Notes: generated from the letters alone by a model not told the origin. A stretch of 7,657 nucleotides of DNA from Bacillota bacterium (GCA_023458995.1 JAEWVV010000132.1:1-7657); one strand, 5' to 3'; positions 1 through 7,657 are shown, counted from the stretch's first letter. Program-made: numbers and translations.

Positions 1-786
1 CACTTTATGAGGGCGAACTCTGAAGTTTAAATATAGATCTCCAGCGCCACCACCCTTGGTACCACCATTGCCATAACCTGCAACTTTTAATGACATGTTG
101 TTATCAACACCTGCTGGGATATTGACATCCACGTTTTTAACAGTCTTAACAAGACCTCTACCGTTACATGTTTGACATCTCTTTTTAATAATCTTACCAG
201 CACCACCACATTTAGGGCATGCTTGTTGACTTCTCATCGCGCCAAACATTGTACGTTGTTCAACGTTTACGAAACCGTCACCGTGACAGCGATCACATAC
301 TTCAACATCTTTCGATGATTCAGCACCTAATCCATGACAGACATGACACTCTTCTTCGACTTCAACACTGATTGGTTTTTTCGTACCCAAAACAGCTTCC
401 ATGAAATCAATTGTTATCGTGCGTTCAAGGTCATCGCCACGTTGTGGACCATTATAATTTTCTCTTCTTTGTTGTCTTCCGCCACCAAAAAACTGACTGA
501 AAATATCGGAGAAGCCACCGAAGTCACCAAAACCTTGGAAACCAGATCCTGCACCACCAAACGGATTTCCTTGATGACCATATTGGTCATAAGCTGCTCT
601 TTTTTGAGCATCCGATAAGGTGTCATATGCTTCTTGAACTTCCTTAAATTTACTTTCAGCATCCGCTTCTTTAGAGACGTCTGGATGGTATTTCTTTGCA
701 AGCGTACGATACGCTTTTTTTATTTCGTCGTCACTTGCACCTTTAGCGATACCAAGCACGTCGTAATAATCACGTTTATCTGCCAT
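1..786 (-). CDS. dnaJ: Chaperone protein DnaJ (Hsp40), 3' end cut by window edge
   Basis: Co-chaperone that delivers unfolded substrates to cytosolic DnaK and stimulates its ATPase. 262 codons are visible, where full-length DnaJ is about 370-380 aa; the missing part is the rest of the C-terminal substrate-binding and dimerisation region, lost to the window edge and not to mutation. The J domain covers about residues 1-70, with the HPD motif at 34-36 (KKYHPDVS). A Gly/Phe-rich linker runs from about 75 to 115. The zinc-binding domain has all four CxxCxGxG repeats intact, starting at Cys147, Cys164, Cys190 and Cys204. The visible C-terminal domain I ends in a typical GDLYLNFRVRPH stretch. This makes it a type I (class A) DnaJ. 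The start is set by GGAG at 795-798, 8 nt before the ATG, with the usual MADKRDYYDVLG beginning. It is the last visible gene of hrcA-grpE-dnaK-dnaJ, 44 nt after dnaK, with a hairpin in the gap. Confidence 0.98.
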   Translation of the reverse strand, partial: MADKRDYYDVLGIAKGASDDEIKKAYRTLAKKYHPDVSKEADAESKFKEVQEAYDTLSDAQKRAAYDQYGHQGNPFGGAGSGFQGFGDFGGFSDIFSQFFGGGRQQRRENYNGPQRGDDLERTITIDFMEAVLGTKKPISVEVEEECHVCHGLGAESSKDVEVCDRCHGDGFVNVEQRTMFGAMRSQQACPKCGGAGKIIKKRCQTCNGRGLVKTVKNVDVNIPAGVDNNMSLKVAGYGNGGTKGGGAGDLYLNFRVRPHKV

Positions 787-805
787 AACATCAACTCCAT
801 TTGAA

Positions 806-826
806 ATGAGGGGCAGTGCCCCTCAT
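806..826 (-). promoter_or_regulatory. Intergenic hairpin between dnaK and dnaJ
   Basis: Perfect 9-bp inverted repeat, ATGAGGGGC and GCCCCTCAT, around a 3-nt loop. It lies 4 nt after the dnaK stop codon and 7 nt before the GGAG ribosome binding site of dnaJ. Four consecutive G-C pairs plus a fifth should make it very stable in RNA. No U-run follows it on the minus strand (TTTCAAATGG), so it does not look like a full intrinsic terminator. My inference is an mRNA processing or stabilising element, or a partial attenuator, that sets the ratio of DnaK to DnaJ. The structure is directly visible; the role is not proven. Confidence 0.7.
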
Positions 827-830
827 CAGA

Positions 831-3195
<2,365 letters not shown>

Positions 3196-3211
3196 GTTCA
3201 TCATCCTTTAG

Positions 3212-4225
3212 CTATTTTTTATACAGTTTTCCTAAGTTGCTGGCAATATATTCTACAAGAGGTATGACTTTGTTATATTCCATACGTGTAGGTCCAACAA
3301 CTGCAATCGTTCCGTGCTCAAATTCACTGATGCGGTAGGGCACAGAGATGATGGTGCAGTTTTCCATCGGAATGAGTTGTAAATCACTGCCAAATTTAAT
3401 ACTTAATCCTTGTTGATCACCAATGAGTTTGACGAGTTCCCTTCGATCTAGCATATCAACGAAATTTTTAATGTGCCGCACATTATGAAATTCCGGTTGA
3501 TCGAAGACGTTTGTTACACCCGATAAATAGAAATTATCTTGAGCAAACTTTGAGAACGCGTGAATAAATGAATGAATGAGCTGTGCTTGATATTCCATAA
3601 ATGATTGAATTTCATTTTTAGCAAACTCAGCTTCTAAGATATGACTTGCCTCAGAAATCTTTCGGTTTCTAAGAAGTTCATCTAACGTCTTAATGACATC
3701 TTTTAGTTCATCAATATTCATTTCCTCAGGGATTTGAATGTTTTGATGTTGCACATGACCTTGGTCGGTGACGATCAAGATGACTGCATCTTTTTCTGTA
3801 AGCGGAATAAAATCAATCTTCTTAATTAAATTCAAGTTTGAAGAAGGACCAACAGCCATCGCTGTATAATTGGTTAATTCTGAAAGTAAATGAATCGCTT
3901 CTTCAACTGCTGCTTCACGCGCTAATCTATTTTTTAGAAGCACTTCATCAATTAAAGGAAATTGGAGTTCAACATCAGAGTCTCTTGTTACTAAATGTTC
4001 AACATAATAGCGATATCCTTTTTCAGATGGTACGCGTCCCGAAGAGGTATGCGTCTTCTCGAGATATCCCAATTCTTCAAGTTGTGCCATGTCATAACGA
4101 AGAGTCGCACTTGAGAAATTCAAGTAAGGCATATTCGTTAATGTTTTAGAACCTACAGGGATTGCATCTTTAACGTAGGCTTCGATAATAGCTTTTAAGA
4201 TTAACTTCTGTCTACTTGTAATCAT
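3212..4225 (-). CDS. hrcA: Heat-inducible transcription repressor HrcA
   Basis: DNA-binding repressor of class I heat-shock genes. It binds CIRCE operators as a dimer, and in other bacteria its activity depends on GroEL. 337 aa, the usual length. The N-terminal winged helix-turn-helix covers about 1-78 (MITSRQKLILKAIIEAYV, VGSKTL, SSATLRYDMAQLEELGYLEKTHTSSGRVPSEKGYRYYV), all highly typical of the family. The central GAF-like and insertion regions follow, and the C-terminal part contains ISVPYRI and GTIAVVGPTRMEY, also typical. ATG at 4223-4225 is preceded by a strong GAGGTG (4231-4236) 5 nt away. It is the first gene of the operon, directly behind a promoter carrying CIRCE, so it should repress itself together with grpE, dnaK and dnaJ. 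Stop codon TAG. Confidence 0.99.
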   Translation of the reverse strand: MITSRQKLILKAIIEAYVKDAIPVGSKTLTNMPYLNFSSATLRYDMAQLEELGYLEKTHTSSGRVPSEKGYRYYVEHLVTRDSDVELQFPLIDEVLLKNRLAREAAVEEAIHLLSELTNYTAMAVGPSSNLNLIKKIDFIPLTEKDAVILIVTDQGHVQHQNIQIPEEMNIDELKDVIKTLDELLRNRKISEASHILEAEFAKNEIQSFMEYQAQLIHSFIHAFSKFAQDNFYLSGVTNVFDQPEFHNVRHIKNFVDMLDRRELVKLIGDQQGLSIKFGSDLQLIPMENCTIISVPYRISEFEHGTIAVVGPTRMEYNKVIPLVEYIASNLGKLYKK

Positions 4226-4238
4226 TGGTTCACCTCGA

Positions 4239-4265
4239 TTAGCACTCCTTATTGATTTGTGCCAA
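4239..4265 (-). promoter_or_regulatory. CIRCE operator 1 (HrcA binding site) at the transcription start
   Basis: On the minus strand it reads TTGGCACAA, 9 nt, GAGTGCTAA. The consensus is TTAGCACTC-N9-GAGTGCTAA, so the promoter-distal half is perfect (9/9) and the other half matches 6/9 (15/18 overall). It lies just downstream of the -10 box, covers the expected start site near 4263, and ends 3 bp before the hrcA ribosome binding site. HrcA bound here would block initiation. The site is also transcribed as part of the 5' leader. Confidence 0.93.
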
Positions 4266-4269
4266 TTTT

Positions 4270-4298
4270 ATTGTACACGAACGTTTTGGCACTGTCAA
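4270..4298 (-). promoter_or_regulatory. Sigma-A type promoter of the hrcA-grpE-dnaK-dnaJ operon
   Basis: On the minus strand: -35 TTGACA (4293-4298, perfect consensus), a 17-bp spacer (4276-4292), and -10 TACAAT (4270-4275, one mismatch). Expected start is about 4263, giving a leader of roughly 38 nt before the hrcA ATG. It is bracketed by two CIRCE-like repeats, one at the start site and one across the -35 box. This fits a vegetative promoter controlled by repression and not by an alternative sigma factor. Confidence 0.92.
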
Positions 4299-4312
4299 GG
4301 ATTATGTGCTAT
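4286..4312 (-). promoter_or_regulatory. Second, degenerate CIRCE-like repeat over the -35 box
   Basis: On the minus strand it reads ATAGCACAT, 9 nt, CAGTGCCAA, with the same 9-nt spacing as CIRCE. The halves match the consensus 6/9 and 7/9 (13/18). The conserved AGCAC and GTGC cores are present on both sides, and the TTGACA -35 box lies partly in the spacer and partly in the right half. Its centre is 47 bp from that of the downstream CIRCE. Tandem CIRCE sites upstream of hrcA/dnaK are known in some Firmicutes. Whether HrcA binds this copy is inference. Confidence 0.65.
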
Positions 4313-4320
4313 TTTGTGAC

Positions 4321-4346
4321 AAAAAATAAAGGACACATAGTGTCCT
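4321..4346 (-). terminator. Intrinsic terminator of the metallo-hydrolase gene
   Basis: Perfect 7-bp stem AGGACAC/GTGTCCT (4330-4336 and 4340-4346) with a 3-nt loop, followed on the minus strand by a U-rich tract (TTATTTTTT, 4321-4329). The stem begins within the TAG stop codon of the upstream hydrolase gene. It ends 8 bp before the second CIRCE-like site, so it insulates the heat-shock promoter from upstream transcription. Confidence 0.88.
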
Positions 4347-4959
4347 ATTTAGACTTTTGTTTCATCCATTTCACATAAAATGCATTATTCTTCTGTTCAT
4401 AACGAACAGTTGAAGAATCATCATGCCCTGGATAGATTTTAATGGCACTCGGTAAAGAGAGTAAATCTAACACACTTTTTCTTAATTCAGGTAAGTTTCC
4501 TGAATAAAGGTCATGTCTACCAACTGATTCTTTAAAGAGTGTATCTCCTGTGAAAAGTTTTTGATCATAAAGAAATGATACACTTCCTTTGGTATGACCC
4601 GGTGTATGAATCACTTCAATCACATGATCTGCAAGTGGTATCTTATCACCATGACTTACATATTTTAGATCAAGATTCTTTCTTTTATAAGGATGGCTTT
4701 TTGGTGCATACCCGTTATATTGATCTTCAAATAAAAGATGTGCATCATTTTGATGTAGATAGATAGGTACGTCAAAAGAACCAATCAAATCGATATGGTC
4801 CATATGCGCATGCGTCAAAAGGATTCCCGTTAATGTTCTCTCCCCAATCGCATGCACAATGTCATCATAACTATGTGACGGATCAATTAAGATGCAGCTA
4901 TCAAATCTGCATAATAAATAAACATGTGATAAATCTTCATTTCCCTTGAACTGGATCAT
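4345..4959 (-). CDS. Metallo-beta-lactamase-fold hydrolase, glyoxalase II-like (YcbL/YqgX type)
   Basis: Predicted cytosolic metal-dependent hydrolase, probably acting on thioesters or similar substrates; the real substrate is not known. 204 aa, the usual size for small single-domain glyoxalase-II-like proteins, and lacking the extra C-terminal helical domain of classical GloB. All metal ligands are visible: H50, H52, D54, H55 (THAHMDH), H122 (HTPGHT), D139 (TGDTLF) and H179 (YPGHDD). The FKESVGRHDL stretch (142-151) matches the family's FxxSxGRxDL region. It starts 12 nt after the T-tract of the rpmG terminator and no Shine-Dalgarno sequence is visible. An in-frame TAA lies two codons upstream of the ATG, so no longer form is possible. 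A TATTAT box lies 5 nt before the ATG, which could give leaderless transcription; readthrough from rpmG is the alternative. No signal peptide. Stop codon TAG, inside its terminator. Confidence 0.92.
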   Translation of the reverse strand: MIQFKGNEDLSHVYLLCRFDSCILIDPSHSYDDIVHAIGERTLTGILLTHAHMDHIDLIGSFDVPIYLHQNDAHLLFEDQYNGYAPKSHPYKRKNLDLKYVSHGDKIPLADHVIEVIHTPGHTKGSVSFLYDQKLFTGDTLFKESVGRHDLYSGNLPELRKSVLDLLSLPSAIKIYPGHDDSSTVRYEQKNNAFYVKWMKQKSK

Positions 4960-4964
4960 GTTTT

Positions 4965-4970
4965 ATAATA
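4965..4970 (-). promoter_or_regulatory. Possible -10 box for leaderless expression of the hydrolase gene
   Basis: TATTAT on the minus strand ends 5 nt before the hydrolase ATG, placing a normal start site at or next to the A of the ATG. No good -35 box is found at 17 bp, because the position falls in the rpmG terminator hairpin. The proposal rests only on the -10 match in very AT-rich DNA and on the lack of a ribosome binding site. Confidence 0.3.
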
Positions 4971-4971
4971 G

Positions 4972-4997
4972 AAAAAAAACTATTCCAAGAATAGCTT
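4972..4997 (-). terminator. Intrinsic terminator of rpmG
   Basis: Stem CTATTC/GAATAG with a 3-nt loop (arms 4980-4985 and 4989-4994), extendable on the minus strand by a G-U and two A-U pairs, followed by eight uridines (plus-strand A-run 4972-4979). It overlaps the rpmG TAA stop. The stem is AU-rich, so termination may be incomplete, which would allow readthrough into the hydrolase gene 12 nt further on. Confidence 0.75.
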
Positions 4998-5145
4998 ATT
5001 TCTTTTCCTTGTGGATGGTGTACTTTCTTTCGCGTGGGCAATACTTTTTAACTTCCATGCGTTCTGGGTGAGTCTTTTTGTTCTTATTTGTATGGTAGTT
5101 TTCTTCGCCGCATTCGGTACAAACCAATTTAACTAGGTCGCGCAT
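4996..5145 (-). CDS. rpmG: 50S ribosomal protein L33
   Basis: Small protein of the large ribosomal subunit. 49 aa, the usual length. It begins [24 protein letters not shown] and ends [17 protein letters not shown]. Cys9 and Cys12 form the CxxC pair, and Cys36 is in YCPR. The fourth Cys of the fullest zinc-ribbon form is replaced (CPRE instead of CPxC), the same arrangement as I recall for Bacillus RpmGA, so this is a normal variant and not damage. The ATG is preceded by GGAGGG with a 5-nt spacer, a very strong ribosome binding site fitting a highly expressed gene. It has its own promoter upstream and terminator downstream. The neighbouring hydrolase on the same strand may be reached by readthrough. 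The gene is divergent from ispG. Confidence 0.97.
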   Translation of the reverse strand: MRDLVKLVCTECGEENYHTNKNKKTHPERMEVKKYCPRERKYTIHKEKK

Positions 5146-5170
5146 AATATCCCTCCAAACATACGTTAAC

Positions 5171-5199
5171 ATTATAACAAATCAAAGTTTCTTTTTCAA
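5171..5199 (-). promoter_or_regulatory. Promoter of rpmG (extended -10)
   Basis: On the minus strand: -35 TTGAAA (5194-5199), a 17-bp spacer, and a perfect -10 TATAAT (5171-5176) preceded by TG one base upstream (extended -10). Expected start is near 5164, giving a leader of about 19 nt that contains the GGAGGG site. This is a strong promoter by sequence. Confidence 0.88.
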
Positions 5200-5221
5200 T
5201 CATTTTATGACTTAATTTTAA

Positions 5222-5278
5222 TTTGATGTGTTTTATCCTTTCTATAAAGCATTTCGGCTTCATCTTTGATGTATTTTA
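5222..5278 (+). repeat. Imperfect 14-nt direct repeat upstream of ispG
   Basis: TTTGATGTGTTTTA (5222-5235) and TTTGATGTATTTTA (5265-5278) match at 13 of 14 positions, 43 bp apart start to start. The second copy lies in the spacer just upstream of the ispG -10 box. It could be a regulator site or chance similarity in AT-rich DNA; no known operator is recognised. Confidence 0.4.
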
Positions 5279-5281
5279 ACG

Positions 5282-5287
5282 TATAAT
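5282..5287 (+). promoter_or_regulatory. Likely -10 box of ispG
   Basis: Perfect TATAAT, 16 nt before the preferred ispG ATG. A start site about 7 nt downstream would fall near 5294, so the leader would be only about 10 nt and would begin at the AGGTGA ribosome binding site. The best 17-bp-spaced -35 (TTCATC at 5259-5264) matches consensus at only 3 of 6 positions. A weaker TATAAA at 5243-5248 could serve a longer transcript. Confidence 0.5.
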
Positions 5288-5303
5288 GTGTTTAGGTGAT
5301 AAT

Positions 5304-6362
5304 ATGAAACAACGTGAACAGAGCCGCCCAATTAAAGTTGGACCTTACCAACTCGGAGGCAATTCGAAAGTATATATTCAAAGTATGACCAACACTTACA
5401 CAAAAGATGTTGAAGCAACCGTTAAACAAATCAAACAACTTGAAGATGCAGGTTGTGAGATTATTAGAGTTGCTGTTTTAGATATGGTTGATGCTAAATC
5501 ATTAGGAGAAATTAAAAAACAGATTTCTATTCCTTTAGTTGCAGATATCCATTTCGATTACAGATTAGCACTTGAAGCGATCAATCAAGGTGTAGATAAA
5601 ATCAGATTAAATCCAGGAAACATACCAAAGAGAGAACACGTCATGGAAGTTGTTGAAGCTTGCAAAGCGAAAAACATTCCTATTCGTATTGGTGTAAACA
5701 GTGGTTCTCTTCCAAACCGTATGGCTCCAACTGCAGAAAACATGGTTGCAACTGCAAAACATCATGTTGAAATTCTAGAATCTATGGGCTTTTATGATAT
5801 CGCATTATCTTTAAAAGCTACCGATATGAATTTGATGATTGAAGCTTATCGTTTAGCTGCTAAAACATTCCCATATCCTCTTCATTTAGGTGTCACTGAA
5901 GCTGGTACAGCATTTAGTGGAGCAATCAAGAGTGCGATGGGTATTGGTATTCTACTCGCTGAGGGTATTGGTAATACCATTCGTGTATCTTTAACCGATA
6001 ATCCAATTTTAGAAATTCAAGCTGCTAAAGAAATCTTAAAAAACTTAGGGTTAAAAGATAAAGTTCCTAACTTGATTAGCTGCCCAACATGCGGACGTAT
6101 TCAATACGATATGATTGATATTGCTAAACGCATTGAACAATACCTACTTAAAGTTAATAAAACGATTAATGTTGCGATCATGGGTTGTGCAGTTAATGGA
6201 CCTGGTGAAGCAACTCATGCCGATATCGGTATTGCAGGTGGTAAGGGTGAAGCGATTTTATTTAGACGTGGTAAGATCATTAAAAAGATTAAAGAATCTG
6301 AAGTCTACGATGTCTTAGTTGAAGAAATCAATAACTTTGATGACTCTAAAATAAACGAATAA
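5304..6362 (+). CDS. ispG: 4-hydroxy-3-methylbut-2-en-1-yl diphosphate synthase (IspG/GcpE)
   Basis: Penultimate enzyme of the MEP isoprenoid pathway: reductively converts 2-C-methyl-D-erythritol 2,4-cyclodiphosphate to HMBPP using a [4Fe-4S] cluster. Cytosolic. 352 aa, the usual bacterial length. The N-terminal TIM-barrel part carries VYIQSMTNT (23-31), LVADIHFDYRLAL (78-90) and DKIRLNPGNI (98-107). The C-terminal cluster domain supplies Cys260 and Cys263 (SCPTCGR) and Cys295 and Glu302 (MGCAVNGPGEA), the full ligand set. ATG at 5304 is chosen because AGGTGA (5294-5299) sits 4 nt upstream. An in-frame ATG at 5286 overlaps the TATAAT box and has no ribosome binding site. It stands alone, divergent from rpmG and convergent with the ABC-F gene, and is closed by a strong terminator. 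It implies that the organism makes isoprenoids by the MEP route, although no other pathway gene is in view. Confidence 0.98.
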   Translation: MKQREQSRPIKVGPYQLGGNSKVYIQSMTNTYTKDVEATVKQIKQLEDAGCEIIRVAVLDMVDAKSLGEIKKQISIPLVADIHFDYRLALEAINQGVDKIRLNPGNIPKREHVMEVVEACKAKNIPIRIGVNSGSLPNRMAPTAENMVATAKHHVEILESMGFYDIALSLKATDMNLMIEAYRLAAKTFPYPLHLGVTEAGTAFSGAIKSAMGIGILLAEGIGNTIRVSLTDNPILEIQAAKEILKNLGLKDKVPNLISCPTCGRIQYDMIDIAKRIEQYLLKVNKTINVAIMGCAVNGPGEATHADIGIAGGKGEAILFRRGKIIKKIKESEVYDVLVEEINNFDDSKINE

Positions 6363-6387
6363 AGTGACGCAAAACGCGTCACTTTTT
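6361..6387 (+). terminator. Intrinsic terminator of ispG, possibly bidirectional
   Basis: Perfect 10-bp stem AAAGTGACGC/GCGTCACTTT (6361-6370 and 6376-6385) with a 5-nt loop, followed on the plus strand by TT G TTTATTTAT beyond the stem, with the stem's own T's extending the U-run. It starts within the ispG TAA stop. Transcripts from the converging ABC-F gene meet the same hairpin 25 nt after their stop, followed by a weaker T-rich stretch, so it may end both. Confidence 0.9.
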
Positions 6388-6411
6388 GTTTATTTATCCT
6401 TATTTATGCTT

Positions 6412-7657
6412 TCATTCATTCTCATATAAACTGATTTCATAACTACAGATTTCTTGATAGAATTCCTTTTCATGGGAAACTAAAATGAGTGTTCCTTGAT
6501 ATTCAATCAGTGCATCCTTTAATGCTTCTTTTGCAGCAACATCCAAATGGTTTGTAGGTTCATCTAGAATAAGAACATTTCCTTTTTTATGTCTAAGAAG
6601 TGCTAACCTTACTTTGGTTTGTTCACCACCAGATAAGCTATTAACATCACGATTAGCCATGTCATAATCAATTCCATGATTACCAAGTAAGCTCATCACA
6701 TCTTTTTTTGTGAAATGGGGGTACTCACCATGAACAACTTGAAAAGGTGTTAAATTTAGAGGGAATTTACTATCTTGTTCGAAGTATGCAATCTTAGCGG
6801 TATCAATCCATTTGAATTCACCAGAGATCTTCGGTATAACCTCTAAAATCGTCTTTATAAAGGTTGATTTACCAATACCGTTCTTACCTGTTATAGCAAC
6901 CTTATCTCCTCTTAAAACGGCAATATTTAAGGGTTCTAAGAGTGGTTCAGTATACCCGATTTCAAGATTTTTCGTCACTAACACATCTTTACCTGTTGAA
7001 GATGCCATTGGAAAATGAAAATGATAGACTTTTGACTTTTGTGGAGCTGAAATACGTTCCACTTTTTCTAACATTTTACGTCTAGATTGTGCCCGTTTTG
7101 TAGTTGTTGCACGCACCAAGTTCTTTTGAATAAACTCTTCAGTCTTTTGAATAAACTTCTGCTGACTGATAAATGCTTTTTCTTGTTGTTCAAAGCGAAG
7201 TGCTCTTTCTTTTAAGTAATATGCATAATCACCTTTATAACGTGTGATCTGTCCGTTTTCAAGAGCAAAGACTGTATTTGCTATTTCTGATAAAAACTCT
7301 TCATGGTGTGATACTACTAAATATGCTTTCGGATAATTTTGAAGAAAACGTGATAACCAATCGATATGTTTCACATCAAGAAAATTTGTTGGTTCATCAA
7401 GAAGTAAGACATCAGAATCACCTAAAAGTAATTTTGCTAAAATAATTTTAGCTCTCATACCACCCGATAGATGAGCAATCGGTTCTTCTAAAATATCCAT
7501 CGTTAAACCTAAACCATGGATCACATTACCAATCTTTGATTTAATCGCGTAAAAATCAGCTTCAATCAGTTGATCACCTAACTGGGATGCCCATGTTAAT
7601 AAGCGATCATGATCGGATTCTTTTGCCGTTGATACTTCTTCATAAAGTCTTTCCATC
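6412..7657 (-). CDS. ABC-F family ATPase, YdiF-like, 5' end beyond window edge
   Basis: Soluble twin-ABC protein without membrane segments. ABC-F proteins bind the ribosomal E site and act in translation or antibiotic protection, not transport. At least 414 codons are visible; the first Walker A and the true start lie beyond the right edge, and the ATG at 7654-7656 is internal. Numbering from that Met: ABC1 signature LSGGMRA (63-69), Walker B LLLDEPTNFLD (84-94), H-loop SHHEEF (116-121). An Arg/Lys-rich inter-domain linker follows at about 150-205 (KNLVRATTTKRAQSRRKMLEKVERI), the part that contacts P-site tRNA. ABC2 has Walker A GKNGIGKST (257-265), signature LSGGEQ (341-346), Walker B LILDEPTNHLD (362-372) and H-loop SHEKEF (394-399). 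The linker resembles Bacillus YdiF. There is no long C-terminal extension. The stop is TGA, with a TAA four codons later. Confidence 0.95.
   Translation of the reverse strand, partial: MERLYEEVSTAKESDHDRLLTWASQLGDQLIEADFYAIKSKIGNVIHGLGLTMDILEEPIAHLSGGMRAKIILAKLLLGDSDVLLLDEPTNFLDVKHIDWLSRFLQNYPKAYLVVSHHEEFLSEIANTVFALENGQITRYKGDYAYYLKERALRFEQQEKAFISQQKFIQKTEEFIQKNLVRATTTKRAQSRRKMLEKVERISAPQKSKVYHFHFPMASSTGKDVLVTKNLEIGYTEPLLEPLNIAVLRGDKVAITGKNGIGKSTFIKTILEVIPKISGEFKWIDTAKIAYFEQDSKFPLNLTPFQVVHGEYPHFTKKDVMSLLGNHGIDYDMANRDVNSLSGGEQTKVRLALLRHKKGNVLILDEPTNHLDVAAKEALKDALIEYQGTLILVSHEKEFYQEICSYEISLYENE

Noticed and set aside
334..701. Two open frames of 94-95 codons, one on each strand, across the dnaJ zinc-finger and Gly/Phe region
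   Set aside because: They lie in other frames of a clearly intact dnaJ whose J domain and zinc fingers read through without a break, and neither resembles a protein family.
4996..5145. Missing fourth zinc Cys in L33 as a sign of degeneration
   Set aside because: The CTEC...YCPR arrangement is a normal variant in Gram-positive L33, and the gene has a strong promoter, ribosome binding site and terminator.
5286..5303. ATG at 5286 as the ispG start
   Set aside because: It overlaps the TATAAT box and lacks a ribosome binding site; ATG 5304 has AGGTGA 4 nt upstream.
6412..6414. TGA at the end of the ABC-F gene read as tryptophan (mycoplasma code)
   Set aside because: The protein already has a natural ABC-F end here, a TAA follows four codons later, and all visible Trp codons in the window are TGG.
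6412..7657. ABC-F protein as the ATP-binding subunit of a membrane transporter
   Set aside because: Two ABC domains in one chain joined by the basic tRNA-contacting linker, with no membrane segments and no permease neighbour in view, mark it as ABC-F.

Overview
The window looks chromosomal, from a low-GC Gram-positive-type bacterium (Firmicutes or a standard-code mollicute relative such as the Acholeplasma/Izemoplasma/Haloplasma side). The evidence is AT-rich DNA, strong GGAG-type ribosome binding sites, HrcA/CIRCE control, and a DnaK of 607 residues whose length fits the shorter Gram-positive form. All tryptophans in the visible proteins are TGG and the ABC-F gene ends in TGA, so TGA is not read as Trp. 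That argues against Mycoplasma and Spiroplasma. The exact taxon cannot be settled from the sequence alone.

Left part (1-4312, minus strand): a class I heat-shock operon transcribed in the order hrcA, grpE, dnaK, dnaJ. dnaJ is cut by the left window edge. A well-formed sigma-A promoter (TTGACA, 17 bp, TACAAT) precedes hrcA. It carries one CIRCE operator over the start site and a second, more degenerate CIRCE-like repeat over the -35 box. grpE and dnaK overlap by 17 nt. A perfect 9-bp hairpin sits between dnaK and dnaJ. HrcA should repress its own operon, and the operon supplies the DnaK chaperone with its J-domain partner DnaJ and its nucleotide-exchange factor GrpE.

Middle part (4321-5199, minus strand): rpmG (ribosomal protein L33, 49 aa, with its own promoter and terminator) is followed closely by a glyoxalase-II-like metallo-beta-lactamase-fold hydrolase. 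The hydrolase gene ends inside its own intrinsic terminator, just upstream of the heat-shock promoter.

Right part: ispG (MEP isoprenoid pathway) is on the plus strand, divergent from rpmG. It converges on a YdiF-like ABC-F ribosome-associated ATPase gene on the minus strand that runs off the right edge. A strong hairpin terminator separates the two.

Everything here is a recognisable housekeeping gene. I see no mobile element, CRISPR array, tRNA, rRNA or undescribed system. The points worth a second look are regulatory: the paired CIRCE-like sites, the dnaK-dnaJ hairpin, the possibly leaderless hydrolase gene, and the short ispG leader with an upstream direct repeat.
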